Source of the DNA: CAWELS01 sp964468205
Lineage (GTDB): Bacteria > Acidobacteriota > Terriglobia > Bryobacterales > Bryobacteraceae
DNA: 64,000 bases
Direction of reading: 5' to 3'
NCBI GenBank assembly: GCA_964468205.1
Contig: CAYXVG010000020.1
Coordinates: 1 to 64,000, forward strand
The position numbers and the translations under genes were made by a program. Below are positions 1 through 9,167 of this stretch, one piece after another; the first letter of the stretch is position 1, and every line of letters starts with the position of its first letter. The notes beneath the pieces were generated by a model. That model did no database searches, was not told where the DNA came from, and saw nothing but the letters and a program-made list of their open reading frames with translations.

Positions 1-55
<55 letters not shown>

Positions 56-93
56 CGGAGAGGAGCGATGACATGCGCTACCGCGCTTCGACA

Positions 94-99
94 ATTATA
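94..99 (-). promoter_or_regulatory. -10 box upstream of tRNA-Lys
   Basis: A perfect TATAAT reads on the minus strand about 39 bases upstream of the tRNA-Lys 5' end, a sensible distance for a sigma-70 promoter with a short leader. No good -35 hexamer is visible at 16-18 bp spacing. Confidence 0.45.
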
Positions 100-126
100 A
101 CAAAGCGGTCGAAAGGCCGCCGGTCG

Positions 127-861
127 CTACATGTACATGCCGCCGTTCACCGCCAGCACCTGGCCGGTGATGTACTCCGCGTCCTCGCTCACCAGGAACC
201 GTACGGCCTTCGCGACGTCCGCCGGCAATCCCATCCGTTTCAGCGGAATGTTGTCGAGCATCGTCTTCACCACGTCCTCGGCAAGCACCTTCGTCATGTC
301 CGTTTCGATGAAGCCGGGCGCGACGGCGTTCACCGTGATGTTCCGCGAGGCAAGCTCCCGGGCGAGCGTCTTGGTCAGGCCGATCACCCCGGCCTTCGAC
401 GCCACGTAGTTCACCTGGCCGGCGTTGCCCATCTGGCCCACCACGCTCGCGATGTTGACGATCCGCCCCCAGCGCTCCTTCATCATCGAGGGCATCACCG
501 CCTGCGCGCAGAGAAACGTCCCCGTCAGGTTGATCTGCAAAACGAAATCCCACGCGTCCTTCTTCATGCGCGCGGCAAGGCCGTCCTTGGTGACGCCGGC
601 GTTGTTGACCAGCGTGTCGATCTTGCCGGCCTCCGCCAGCATCTCCTTGAAGGCTTCCTTGATCTGGTCCGGCTGCGTCAGGTCGAGAAATTGCGTCACG
701 GCCTCCCCGCCGGCCGACCGGATCTCCTCGGCCACCTTCTCGTTGTTCTCCGGCTCGTTCGACGCGACGATCACCTTCATGCCCTCGCCCGCCAACGTCT
801 GCGCGATCACACGGCCAATCCCGCGGCTCGCTCCCGTGACACAGGCCACTCGTTCAGACAT
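127..861 (-). CDS. fabG: 3-oxoacyl-[ACP] reductase FabG
   Basis: This 244-residue short-chain dehydrogenase matches the usual FabG length. It carries the Rossmann motif TGASRGIG at residues 9-16, the NNAG segment, and the catalytic Ser-Tyr-Lys set in NIASVVGQ...YVASKAG. It ends with the typical ITGQVLAVNGGMYM. FabG performs NADPH-dependent reduction of 3-oxoacyl-ACP in cytosolic fatty-acid elongation. The ATG at 861 is chosen over longer in-frame starts because AAGGAG sits 7 bases upstream and MSERVACVTG is the normal FabG start. It diverges from the UbiD-family gene across a 133-bp promoter region. Substrate assignment rests on similarity, since other SDRs share these motifs. Confidence 0.9.
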   Translation of the reverse strand: MSERVACVTGASRGIGRVIAQTLAGEGMKVIVASNEPENNEKVAEEIRSAGGEAVTQFLDLTQPDQIKEAFKEMLAEAGKIDTLVNNAGVTKDGLAARMKKDAWDFVLQINLTGTFLCAQAVMPSMMKERWGRIVNIASVVGQMGNAGQVNYVASKAGVIGLTKTLARELASRNITVNAVAPGFIETDMTKVLAEDVVKTMLDNIPLKRMGLPADVAKAVRFLVSEDAEYITGQVLAVNGGMYM

Positions 862-994
862 TCCACATCTCCTTCCGTGCGCCCCCTCGCCAGCCGATCC
901 TGGCGCGGCTCCCGGTTCGCCGGATCCTGGCGAATCGAAAGAGCCCTCCGCCGGGCAATCCTTCATCATAGTAGAAAGGAGATTTCACTTCCCT

Positions 995-2443
995 ATGGCC
1001 TACACTGACCTGCGGGAGTTTATCCGCGCCCTCGACCGGGCCGGTGAGCTCAAGCGCATCCCGTTTCCGGTCGACCCGGTGCTCGAAATCACCGAGTTCG
1101 CCGACCGCGCCGTGAAATCCGGAGGGCCGGCTCTGCTCTTCGAAAAACCGGTGGGCAGCCAGTTTCCCGTTCTCATCAACGCTTTTGCCTCGGAACGGCG
1201 CATGGAGATCGCGCTCGAGGTCGACTCGGTCGAAACAGTGGCCGGGCGCATCGCCGAATACCTCCAGATGCAGATGCCCCAGGGCATGATCGGCAAGCTC
1301 AAGATGCTGCCGAAACTCGCCGACATGGGCAAGTTCTTCCCGAAGACCGTCTCCTCCGGACCCTGCAAGGAAGTCATCCAGCACGAAGGATTCTCGCTCG
1401 CCGAGATCCCCGTGCTCCATTGCTGGCCGCTCGACGCCGGGCGCTTCATCACCCTGCCGCTCGTCTTCACGAAGAATCCGGAGACCGGCAAGCGCAACTG
1501 CGGCATGTACCGGATGCAGATCTTCGATGAACGCACCACCGGCATGCACTGGCAGACGCACAAGCAGGGCGCGGCCCACTACCGCCACCTTTTGAAGGAA
1601 GGCAAGTCCGCGCGGATGCCCGTCGCCGTGGCCATCGGCGCCGACCCGGCCACCATGTACTCGGCCATTCTGCCCATGCCGCCCGAGATCGACGAGATGA
1701 TGATCGCCGGCTTCCTGCGCCGCAAGCCCGTCGAGATGGTGAAGTGCGAAACCTGTGATATCGAGGTTCCGGCCCAGGCCGAGATCGTTCTCGAAGGCTA
1801 TGTCGAGCTCGGCGAAACGCGTACCGAAGGCCCGTTCGGGGACCACACCGGTTTCTACTCCCTCGAGGACGACTACCCGGTCTTCCACCTCACCTGCGTC
1901 ACCCGGCGCAAGAAGCCGGTCTACGCGGCCACCATCGTCGGCCGCCCGCCCATGGAGGACTATTACATGGGCAAGGCGATTGAGCGCATCTTCCTCCCCC
2001 TCATGCGCCTCCAACTTCCCGAGGTGCGCGACATGGCCATGCCGGCCGAGGGAGTGTTTCACAACCTGATGCTCGTCTCCATCCGGAAGTCCTACCCCGG
2101 TCACGCCCGCAAGGTGATGCACGCCATCTGGGGACTCGGCCAGGCGATGTTCACCAAGTGCATCGTCGTCGTCGACGAGGACGTTGACGTCCAGAACCAC
2201 AGCGAAGTGGCCTGGCGCGCGCTCAACAATATCGATCCGGAGCGCGACATCGAGCTCGTCAAAGGCCCGGTCGACTCGCTCGATCACTCGAGCCGGCTGC
2301 CGGACTTCGGCTCCAAGATGGGCGTCGACGCCACCCGCAAATGGCCCGCCGAGGGTTTCGGACGGCCCTGGCCGAAGGTGATCGAGATGACCGGCGACGT
2401 CAAGGCCCGCGTCGACGCGCTCTGGCGGAAGGCGGGACTGTAG
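995..2443 (+). CDS. UbiD-family prenylated-FMN decarboxylase
   Basis: The 482-residue protein has UbiD-family length and motifs: an N-terminal MAYTDLREFIRALDRAGEL segment, the NCGMYRMQ metal/prFMN-binding stretch, and TEGPFGDHTGFY with the conserved acidic residues. The family decarboxylates aromatic or unsaturated acids using prenylated FMN made by UbiX. In an Acidobacterium, which normally makes menaquinone, it may act in quinone synthesis (UbiD or MqnL-like), but substrate cannot be read from sequence. No ubiX lies in the window. The ATG at 995 follows AAAGGAG at 975-981; the open frame runs much further upstream, but that part is antisense to fabG. Confidence 0.88.
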   Translation: MAYTDLREFIRALDRAGELKRIPFPVDPVLEITEFADRAVKSGGPALLFEKPVGSQFPVLINAFASERRMEIALEVDSVETVAGRIAEYLQMQMPQGMIGKLKMLPKLADMGKFFPKTVSSGPCKEVIQHEGFSLAEIPVLHCWPLDAGRFITLPLVFTKNPETGKRNCGMYRMQIFDERTTGMHWQTHKQGAAHYRHLLKEGKSARMPVAVAIGADPATMYSAILPMPPEIDEMMIAGFLRRKPVEMVKCETCDIEVPAQAEIVLEGYVELGETRTEGPFGDHTGFYSLEDDYPVFHLTCVTRRKKPVYAATIVGRPPMEDYYMGKAIERIFLPLMRLQLPEVRDMAMPAEGVFHNLMLVSIRKSYPGHARKVMHAIWGLGQAMFTKCIVVVDEDVDVQNHSEVAWRALNNIDPERDIELVKGPVDSLDHSSRLPDFGSKMGVDATRKWPAEGFGRPWPKVIEMTGDVKARVDALWRKAGL

Positions 2444-2513
2444 CCAATCGGGGTTTCAAACAAACGAATATCTCCGGCGCCCTCGCGGGTTTCCGTAGAA
2501 TGGTCTATTCCGA

Positions 2514-3782
2514 ATGCAGCTCCATACGAAGATCATGATCGGCCTCGCGGCGGGTGTCGCGGCCGGAGCAGTCGCGAACGTTTCGGGACTGGCTTGGCTC
2601 ACCGCGGCGCTGGTCGCGCTCGAGCCGATTGGCACGGCATTCATCCGCCTGATCACCATGATCGTGGTCCCGCTCATCGTGGCCAGCATCATCATTGGAG
2701 CGGCCTCGCTTGGCGACCTCACCAAGCTCGGGCGCATCGGCGGCAAAACGATCGTCTACTACATGTTCACCACCGCCGCGGCGGTGACCATCGGGCTGTT
2801 TCTCTCGAACCTGATTGAGCCGGGCAGCCGCGTCGACCCTTCCACGCGCGACGCCCTCGCCGCCCAGTTCAAGGGTGAGGCCGCGGAAAAGCTGCAGCTT
2901 GCCGAGGATCGCCCGGAAATCAAGGATGTGCTGCTCAACATCATCCCGCGCAACCCGGTGCGCGCGGCCGCGGAGTTTGACCTGCTGCCGCTGATCTTCT
3001 TCTCCATCGTGTTTGGCGCGGCCCTGAGCATTGTGAAAGAGAACGAGTATAAAGGCGCCGTGCTGAACCTCTGCGGGGGCATCAACAGCGCCTGCATGAC
3101 CATCATCCACTGGATCATGAAGCTCGCTCCGTACGCGGTGTTCGCGCTCATTGCCGCGGTGGTGGCGAAGTTCGGCCTCGATCTGCTGCGCAGCCTGCTC
3201 CTCTATTCCCTTGTCGTTTTGGTCGGGCTTGTTGCGCACATGTTGGTGACCATCGCCTTAATAGTCCGCTTCGCCGCCCGCGTCAACCCGGTCGTCTTCT
3301 TCAAGCGCATCGTCGACGCCCAGGTGTTCGGCTTCTCCACCTCCTCCTCGAACGCCACCCTTCCGGTGACCATGGAGACGGCGGAAACAAAGCTCGGAGT
3401 GTCGAAGAGCGTCTCGAGCTTCGTGCTGCCGCTCGGCGCCACGATCAACATGGACGGGACCGCTCTCTACCAGGCCGTCGCCGTCATGTTCATCGCGCAA
3501 ATCTACGGGATCCCGCTCGACATCGGCTCGCAGCTCATGGTGGTGCTTACCGCCACGCTCGCCTCCATCGGCACCGCCGGCGTTCCGAGCGCCGGCATCA
3601 TCATGCTGATTGTCGTTCTGCAGAGTATCGGGCTGGGCGCGCAGGTCGAGTCCGGTATCGCTTTGATCCTCGGGGTCGACCGCATCCTCGACATGTCGCG
3701 AACCGTTGTCAACGTCACCGGCGATCTCTCCTGCGCCACCTTCATCGCCCGCACCGAGAACGAGCTCAACGTGCCGGAGTGA
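2514..3782 (+). CDS. Dicarboxylate/amino acid:cation symporter (DAACS family)
   Basis: This 422-residue, strongly hydrophobic protein is a member of the glutamate/aspartate/dicarboxylate symporter family (GltP/GltT/DctA). It starts with the typical MQLHTKIMIGL. It has the serine-rich re-entrant loop SSSSNATLPVT (HP1) and the TM7 motif NMDGTALYQA, followed by the HP2 segment GTAGVPSAGIIM. These residues bind the substrate and coupling Na+ or H+. It imports acidic amino acids or C4-dicarboxylates across the inner membrane. It follows the UbiD-family gene by 70 bp on the same strand, but nothing ties the two functions together. No convincing Shine-Dalgarno precedes the ATG. Confidence 0.9.
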   Translation: MQLHTKIMIGLAAGVAAGAVANVSGLAWLTAALVALEPIGTAFIRLITMIVVPLIVASIIIGAASLGDLTKLGRIGGKTIVYYMFTTAAAVTIGLFLSNLIEPGSRVDPSTRDALAAQFKGEAAEKLQLAEDRPEIKDVLLNIIPRNPVRAAAEFDLLPLIFFSIVFGAALSIVKENEYKGAVLNLCGGINSACMTIIHWIMKLAPYAVFALIAAVVAKFGLDLLRSLLLYSLVVLVGLVAHMLVTIALIVRFAARVNPVVFFKRIVDAQVFGFSTSSSNATLPVTMETAETKLGVSKSVSSFVLPLGATINMDGTALYQAVAVMFIAQIYGIPLDIGSQLMVVLTATLASIGTAGVPSAGIIMLIVVLQSIGLGAQVESGIALILGVDRILDMSRTVVNVTGDLSCATFIARTENELNVPE

Positions 3783-3929
3783 ACGGGCGCCTCGGGGCCC
3801 GGCCGCCGCCGATCAAACTCCCGCTCATGGCATACTATTAAGGAAGGCGCGGATTCTGAACCCGCGCCAATCTCTGGGATTCACTGGGCCGTCTCGAGGC
3901 CACAACGAGGAACCGAAGAGGAGCATTCT

Positions 3930-4808
3930 ATGCAAGAACTGACACGTCGAGGTTTCGCGGCCGCCGCGGTTGCCGGCGCGTTCGCTGCGAAAGGCAAGGC
4001 CGGCCGTGTGGATCGGGCCGCTGAGACAGTTACCCTGGGCAAAACCGGCGTCAAGACGGCTCGCTTGGCGCAGGGCACCGGATTCAACGGCGGGGGGCGC
4101 TCGTCCGCGCACACCCGGCTCGGCCAAAAGGAGTTCACTAATCTCGTGCGGCACAGCCTGGAGCGGGGCGCAAGCTTCATGGACCTGGCGGATCTGTACG
4201 GCTCGCACCCCTATCTTCGCCGCGCGCTCGATGGAGTCTCCCGGGACAAGTACACCATCCTCACCAAAATCTGGCCGCGGACGGAGTACTGGAACAACGC
4301 CTCCGGCGGCGCCCTCAAAGAGGTGGACCGCTTCCGCAAGGAACTCGACTCCGACGTCCTCGAGGTCTGCCTCATTCACTGCATGCTGACGCCCGAGTGG
4401 ACATCGGAGTACAAACGGATCCGCGACGAGATGGTCGACCTGAAGCAAAAAGGCGCCATCGGCGCCGTCGGCGTTTCGTGCCACAATTTCGAAGCCCTCA
4501 AAGTGGCGGCCGAGGACCCCTGGACCGATGTCATCCTGGCCCGCATCAACAACGTCGGTAAGGAAGCGCTCATGGATGCGAGTGTCGAGGAGGTCGTCCC
4601 GGTCCTGAAGTCGGCCCGCTCCCGCGGCAAGGGCATCATCGGCATGAAGATCTACGGCGCCGGCCGCATCAAGACGCCGGAGAAGATGGACGCCTCGATG
4701 AAGTTCGTTTTCGAAAACAACCTCGTCGACGCCGTCACCATCGGCATGTTGAATACCGCCGAAGTGGACGATACCATCGCCCGCATGAATAAGTCGATCC
4801 CGGCCTGA
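3930..4808 (+). CDS. Aldo/keto reductase family oxidoreductase, probably Tat-exported
   Basis: The 292-residue protein opens with a twin-arginine-like leader (LTRRGFAAAAVAGAFAA), so export by Tat is likely. The body is an aldo/keto-reductase TIM barrel: catalytic tetrad candidates are Asp85 and Tyr90 (DLADLY), Lys113 (LTKIW) and His150 (CLIH). The family reduces carbonyls with NADPH. Bacteroidetes, Planctomycetes and Acidobacteria often carry such Tat-tagged forms near sugar-oxidation genes. Here it stands alone, 147 bp after the symporter gene. The physiological substrate is unknown. A GAAGAGGAG sequence upstream of the ATG supports the start. Confidence 0.85.
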   Translation: MQELTRRGFAAAAVAGAFAAKGKAGRVDRAAETVTLGKTGVKTARLAQGTGFNGGGRSSAHTRLGQKEFTNLVRHSLERGASFMDLADLYGSHPYLRRALDGVSRDKYTILTKIWPRTEYWNNASGGALKEVDRFRKELDSDVLEVCLIHCMLTPEWTSEYKRIRDEMVDLKQKGAIGAVGVSCHNFEALKVAAEDPWTDVILARINNVGKEALMDASVEEVVPVLKSARSRGKGIIGMKIYGAGRIKTPEKMDASMKFVFENNLVDAVTIGMLNTAEVDDTIARMNKSIPA

Positions 4809-4835
4809 GAGCCCGCGGATCCATCGCTCGGAGCG

Positions 4836-4946
4836 AAGCCACTCGCCCCGCTTCCGTAGAGAGGCTCTGGACCGGACCGGCGCAGCCGGAGATAGTGTTC
4901 GGTTGGGCAAGCCACTCGCCCCGCTTCCGGAGAGAGGCTCTGGACC
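4836..4946. repeat. Two 38-bp direct repeats, one mismatch
   Basis: Copies at 4836-4873 and 4909-4946 both read AAGCCACTCGCCCCGCTTCC, then G with T or G, then AGAGAGGCTCTGGACC. They differ at one base and start 73 bp apart, in the gap between the aldo/keto reductase and AsmA genes. Each contains the small inverted element AGAGAGGCTCT. No coding frame explains them. Confidence 0.85.
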
Positions 4947-4975
4947 CTCACCCGGTCCGCCTCTAGAATGGAGCC

Positions 4976-6772
4976 ATGGCCCGGGTTTTCAAGATCGTCC
5001 TCGTTTTGGTGGGCTTATATCTGGTGGTGATGCTCGGCTCCGGCCTGGTGATCAAGGCACTCCTCTCTGGAAAAACGTCCTCCGCGCTGCATGAGGAGTT
5101 GAGCCGGCGCTTCCCGGTCAAGGTCGGCCTGGGCGGCGGCGACTTCGACTTGAAACAGTGGCTGCTGTTGCGGCCGGCGGTCACGCTCGAGGATCTTTCC
5201 ATCGCCAATCCGGAGGGCTTCTCCGGCGGGAACATGATCGAAGCCGGCGAGATTTCCGGCCAGATCTCGCTCCAGTCTCTGATTGCGCGGGAGCCGCGGG
5301 TCGACCGGATCACGATCGTCAATCCGGTCGTGCGCATTGAAACCAACGAGTATGGCCGGAACAACTTGTCTTCGCTGGCCCCCGAGACCGAAGCTGGACC
5401 CGCGGAGCCGGCCGGGGCCGCCGAACTCGGGCCTCTCGCCATCAACGCTCTGCGCGTCAGCGGCGGAACCGTCGAGCTCTTCGACATCGAGTCAAAGGAG
5501 TCACTGTGGCTCGAAAACGTCGACGTGGATGTGACGGGCTTCTCCACCACGTCCGACTTCGGTTTCGAATTCAGCGCCCAGCCGTTTGGCGGCGACCGGA
5601 ACGCGGTGTCCTTCACGGGACGCGCCGGCCCAATGCTGCAGTTGTCATTCCCGGCGAACGGTGAACTCTCGATCACGCTGGCCCCGGCCGAGATTCCCGA
5701 GGAGATTCGCGTGCGGGCGCTCGGAGAAAGCATGCGCGCTCCGGGTCCCAACAGCATCGTCCGCATGAACGCCAACGTGACCGGCGATCTGATCGAAACT
5801 CTCGAGGGAGGCGGAACGCTCACATTTGACGGCTTCGAGTTCGGCCGGGACGCCGAGCGCCAATTGCCGCTTTCCGGCACGGCGCCTCTGGCGCTTTCGG
5901 TCGCCAATGCGCTGAACAACCCCGTGCTAACCCTGAACGCGCGCGAAACCGGCTTGAAGCTCGGTGACGGAACCTTTAACGGCGATCTGCAACTGTCTCT
6001 CGGCTTCGGCGGCACGCGGGGCGCCGTCAGCGGCTCCATCAACGGCGTGGATATCGATCAGATGCTGAGCGCCTTCACCGAGAGTTCGGGCCAGATTTAC
6101 GGCCAGGCCGCCATCCCCAGGTTCGAGCTAAGCTTCCGGGGCACTGGCAGCGAGGAACTGCTGAACTCCCTGCACGGCGAGGGCTCCATCACGCTCGACA
6201 AGGGCCGCATCACGTTCGTCGACACGATCGGCAGCGTCCTCGATGCCGCCGAGGCGGTTCTCCAAATCACCGGCTTGACCCGTTCCAGCCGGACTCAGGA
6301 AGGCGCCGCCCGGAAGGGCGGGGAAGAGACTCCGTTCACAACCATGTCTTCCGGCGTCTCGGTCGCGAATCGGACCGTCAACATGACGGACATCGCAATC
6401 GAAACGCCCTCGGGAGACATCAGCGGCATCGGCTCCTTCACGTTCGATGGAACGATGGAGTTCGATCTCACGGCCCATCTGACCGGCGAGGTCGCAAACG
6501 CGTTGGGGGGCAAGCCGGATGGACAGGGCGTAATCCGCGCCGCCGTGCCCTTCGCCGTGACCGGCACATTCGAGGATCCGAAAGTGCGGCCGGACCTGGC
6601 TCACATCGGGGTCGGCGCTGCGGCGGGCATCATCGAGCGGCTTCTCGGCGGAAAAGAGGGCAAGGAGGCGGAGGGCGAGCAGGAGCAGCAGCCAAGCATC
6701 TTCGACATCTTCAAGTCGTCCCGCAAGCCGGAAGAAACCAGAACGCCGGAATTGCAGCCGGACCAGCCGTAA
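4976..6772 (+). CDS. AsmA-family protein
   Basis: The 598-residue protein has one N-terminal transmembrane/signal-anchor segment (about residues 5-31). A long beta-rich body follows, with features of AsmA-like proteins: DFDLKQWLLLRPAVTLEDLSI near the N-terminus, and a C-terminal half with GEGSITLDKGRITF, a TPFTTMSSGVSVANRTV segment and an FAVTGTFEDPKVRPD ending. AsmA proteins are envelope proteins now thought to bridge membranes and move phospholipids. The last 55 residues are low-complexity and charged (KEGKEAEGEQEQQ). It is followed 46 bp later by tRNA-His. Function beyond the family is inferred. Confidence 0.82.
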   Translation: MARVFKIVLVLVGLYLVVMLGSGLVIKALLSGKTSSALHEELSRRFPVKVGLGGGDFDLKQWLLLRPAVTLEDLSIANPEGFSGGNMIEAGEISGQISLQSLIAREPRVDRITIVNPVVRIETNEYGRNNLSSLAPETEAGPAEPAGAAELGPLAINALRVSGGTVELFDIESKESLWLENVDVDVTGFSTTSDFGFEFSAQPFGGDRNAVSFTGRAGPMLQLSFPANGELSITLAPAEIPEEIRVRALGESMRAPGPNSIVRMNANVTGDLIETLEGGGTLTFDGFEFGRDAERQLPLSGTAPLALSVANALNNPVLTLNARETGLKLGDGTFNGDLQLSLGFGGTRGAVSGSINGVDIDQMLSAFTESSGQIYGQAAIPRFELSFRGTGSEELLNSLHGEGSITLDKGRITFVDTIGSVLDAAEAVLQITGLTRSSRTQEGAARKGGEETPFTTMSSGVSVANRTVNMTDIAIETPSGDISGIGSFTFDGTMEFDLTAHLTGEVANALGGKPDGQGVIRAAVPFAVTGTFEDPKVRPDLAHIGVGAAAGIIERLLGGKEGKEAEGEQEQQPSIFDIFKSSRKPEETRTPELQPDQP

Positions 6773-6798
6773 AGTCGCTGGGCTCGAAACCTCGATGC

Positions 6799-6804
6799 TA
6801 CAAT
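6799..6804 (+). promoter_or_regulatory. -10 box of tRNA-His
   Basis: TACAAT lies 14 bases upstream of the mature tRNA-His 5' end. No matching -35 box is evident. Confidence 0.35.
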
Positions 6805-6818
6805 AAGAAGGTTGCTGT

Positions 6819-6896
6819 GGTGCCTGTAGCTCAGGCGGTTAGAGCGCCAGGTTGTGGCCCTGGAGGCCGAGGGTTCAAGTCCCTCCAGGCACCCCA
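6819..6896 (+). tRNA. tRNA-His(GTG)
   Basis: The cloverleaf is complete: acceptor GTGCCTG/CAGGCAC with the extra G-1 at 6819 opposite C73, D arm GCTC...GAGC, and anticodon stem CCAGG/CCTGG with loop TTGTGGC (anticodon GTG). The T arm contains GGTTCAAGTCC. The 3' CCA is encoded at 6894-6896. Confidence 0.96.
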
Positions 6897-6931
6897 AGTC
6901 CGCGTAAGTGTCTTCGTGTCCCGGTCCGGGC

Positions 6932-9067
6932 TCACTCGACTGTAAAACTCATTTTAGCGATGTCGGATGTTGCGCCTTGGCGGGCCGTCACCCGCGCTTC
7001 GTAGGCGCCGGGCGGTAGCGCGGACGCCTGCACACTGGCTATGTAGGGGATCCGGCCACGCTCATCGGGGGCGGGCAGTTCCGGTTCCAACTGGCCCAGT
7101 CTCTGATCGCCGGCGTAGAACTCAATGGTCGCGGCCGGGGCGTCCTTCACGCTCTTGTCCGGGTAGACCAGGAAATAGATCGAAACCATTGCGCCCGGGA
7201 TCTTGGAGTCGATCGGCTGCAGCGTAGGGACAACCTTGCCGCCGCTGAACAGAAACGGGTTGTGGATGTCCGGGTTTTCGGCGGGCGCCTCGTCGACCCG
7301 CTTGATCAACGTGAGGTCGCTGACCGCCACGCCGCCGCTGTATACCGGAATCGAAAGTTCGGTCTTCTTCACGCCGATGCGGCCGCCTTGCGGATCCGCT
7401 ACGGCAACCTCCATCTGGTACGCTCCCGGCGGGAGGACGAAGTGGTCGTTGTAGGAGAAGGTCCCATTGCGGAGCGACTCCAACTTCTCCTCCTGAATCT
7501 GCAGCGGTACCAGGCGGCTGAACTTGCGGACAACGCGCCCGCCTTCGTCCTTGAACATGGCGACCGCCGCGACGCTGGTCTTGTAGAGGCCGCTGGCCTC
7601 GTCCTTCTGGATCTCGATCTTCTCGAACGGCACTTCGAGGTCGAATGCACAGCGCCGCATGCCGCCGGCGGGCTCGAAGTTGAACCAGGACGCCCGGAAG
7701 TCCACATCGGAAGGCGCGCTGGCGCCGGCAATCGCGCGGAGCAGCGGGACCTCGTAAGGGAACAGGGCTTCCTTCAGCTCTGGCGGCATGGCGAAGTATC
7801 CCGACCGGCTCTGCACGTCCGTCTTGGAGCGATTCAGTTTCACCTCCAGCTTCCGGAAGGCGCCGTTGTAATCCTTGTTCGTGGGCCGGTAAGCGAGTTC
7901 GTAGTAAGCGTATATGTCCTCTACCACCTTCTGCATCGGCTTGCGCAGATCGTTGGTGTTCGCGATCAGGAATCCGCCGGTCGACTCGGCCAGCGTGTTC
8001 AGGTTTCCCTGGGTGTCCGCATACAGCGAGTCCAGCCCCATGTCGGTCTGCTTCATCTCGGCGGCTTGCGTCCGTCCGGATGTATCCGTCATTGTCCGCA
8101 CGCTCAACTCGGCAGTCTGCGCGAGCCCCCGGGCGCCTGCGGCGGCCGTCGAGTAGCTCTGCAATCCCCGGGCGTCAATCGAGTAGAAGGACACGTTGGC
8201 GCTGTTCGCGGAACCCACCAGGGACTCAAACCGGTGCATCACGTTGTTGTCCAGGTGGAGGCCGCTCGAGAAATAGAGTACGGTTTTGCGGCCGGGCAGG
8301 GATTGCTGGCCTTTGACGAGAGCCGTCAGGGCGGAGATCGCGTTCGAACCCATCTGTTGCCCCTCGAGGTCAGTGGCCAGTTGCACCATCTGCATCACGA
8401 CCCGGGCCATCTCGGCGGCGGCGATGTTCGCGCCCTCGGCGGCGGTCCCGGGTCCGCCCGCAATGCTCGACGGGTCGGTCCCCTGGGCCGCGCCAATTTC
8501 CGCCTGACTCCTGAGGTTGTCGAGGTTCAGGTCCGCGACAATGGACTCGGCGCCTCCCGTGGCAAGTTTCACCGCTTCCTGCACTGCCTTGCGATCGGTC
8601 GTGAAGGGCTGCAGAATCTTCAGGCTCGGATCGATTCGCATCACCGAATAATAGACGTTGGAAGACTGATCGTTCCCGACAAGATCCAGCGCGGCCTTGC
8701 GCGCGAGCCGCCGCCCGTTTTGATCCAGCCGTTCGAAGGCGAGCGTCACCAGACGCACCTGGCGCAGCGGATCCAGTTGCCTTGCTTCTCCGTCGGCGCC
8801 GCCGGCGAAGGCTTCGGTACCCGAGATGAGGCGAAACGAAGAGAGCTCCTGCTTCTTGCCGTCTTCGTAGATCTCGATCTCTTCCGGCTTCAGGTCCTTA
8901 ATGAAGCGTCCTTTGCCGTCGCGGGCGATCACATCGAGAAGCACCTCCTCCACAGTGGTGCGGATGGTGGCCTCCGGTGGTTGGGTTTCCTGTTGCCCTG
9001 GTGCGGGTTGGGACAGGAACAATGCCGCAACGGTTGCGGTGACCGCGGTTCTTTGAATCGTGCTCAT
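6932..9067 (-). CDS. VWFA-related Acidobacteria-type secreted protein
   Basis: This 711-residue protein has a signal peptide (about residues 1-24, ending APGQQ). It then shows the pattern that defines the VWFA-related acidobacterial family (TIGR03436-like): VEEVLLDVIARDGKGRFI followed by DLKPEEIEIYEDGKKQ. A VWFA-like fold continues to about residue 400, with KTVLYFSSGLHLD typical of strand 4. The C-terminal half is beta-rich, perhaps Ig-like. Such proteins are abundant and uncharacterised in Acidobacteria; a role in surface protein-protein interaction is inferred. The ATG at 9067 has GGAG eight bases upstream and fits the signal peptide. It lies 100 bp downstream of a TPR gene on the same strand and may be co-transcribed. 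Confidence 0.83.
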   Translation of the reverse strand: MSTIQRTAVTATVAALFLSQPAPGQQETQPPEATIRTTVEEVLLDVIARDGKGRFIKDLKPEEIEIYEDGKKQELSSFRLISGTEAFAGGADGEARQLDPLRQVRLVTLAFERLDQNGRRLARKAALDLVGNDQSSNVYYSVMRIDPSLKILQPFTTDRKAVQEAVKLATGGAESIVADLNLDNLRSQAEIGAAQGTDPSSIAGGPGTAAEGANIAAAEMARVVMQMVQLATDLEGQQMGSNAISALTALVKGQQSLPGRKTVLYFSSGLHLDNNVMHRFESLVGSANSANVSFYSIDARGLQSYSTAAAGARGLAQTAELSVRTMTDTSGRTQAAEMKQTDMGLDSLYADTQGNLNTLAESTGGFLIANTNDLRKPMQKVVEDIYAYYELAYRPTNKDYNGAFRKLEVKLNRSKTDVQSRSGYFAMPPELKEALFPYEVPLLRAIAGASAPSDVDFRASWFNFEPAGGMRRCAFDLEVPFEKIEIQKDEASGLYKTSVAAVAMFKDEGGRVVRKFSRLVPLQIQEEKLESLRNGTFSYNDHFVLPPGAYQMEVAVADPQGGRIGVKKTELSIPVYSGGVAVSDLTLIKRVDEAPAENPDIHNPFLFSGGKVVPTLQPIDSKIPGAMVSIYFLVYPDKSVKDAPAATIEFYAGDQRLGQLEPELPAPDERGRIPYIASVQASALPPGAYEARVTARQGATSDIAKMSFTVE

Positions 9068-9167
9068 AACAGGTACTCCAGAGATGCGCCTCGAAAACAG
9101 CCCCGCGCCGCGCTGGGTTCGCGCGGCCGAAACCTCACTGTGGACCCCTCGCTCCGGCCGTTTGCCA

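Noticed and set aside
854..2287. 477-codon minus-strand frame opposite the UbiD-family gene
   Set aside because: Antisense shadow; its start would also overlap fabG.
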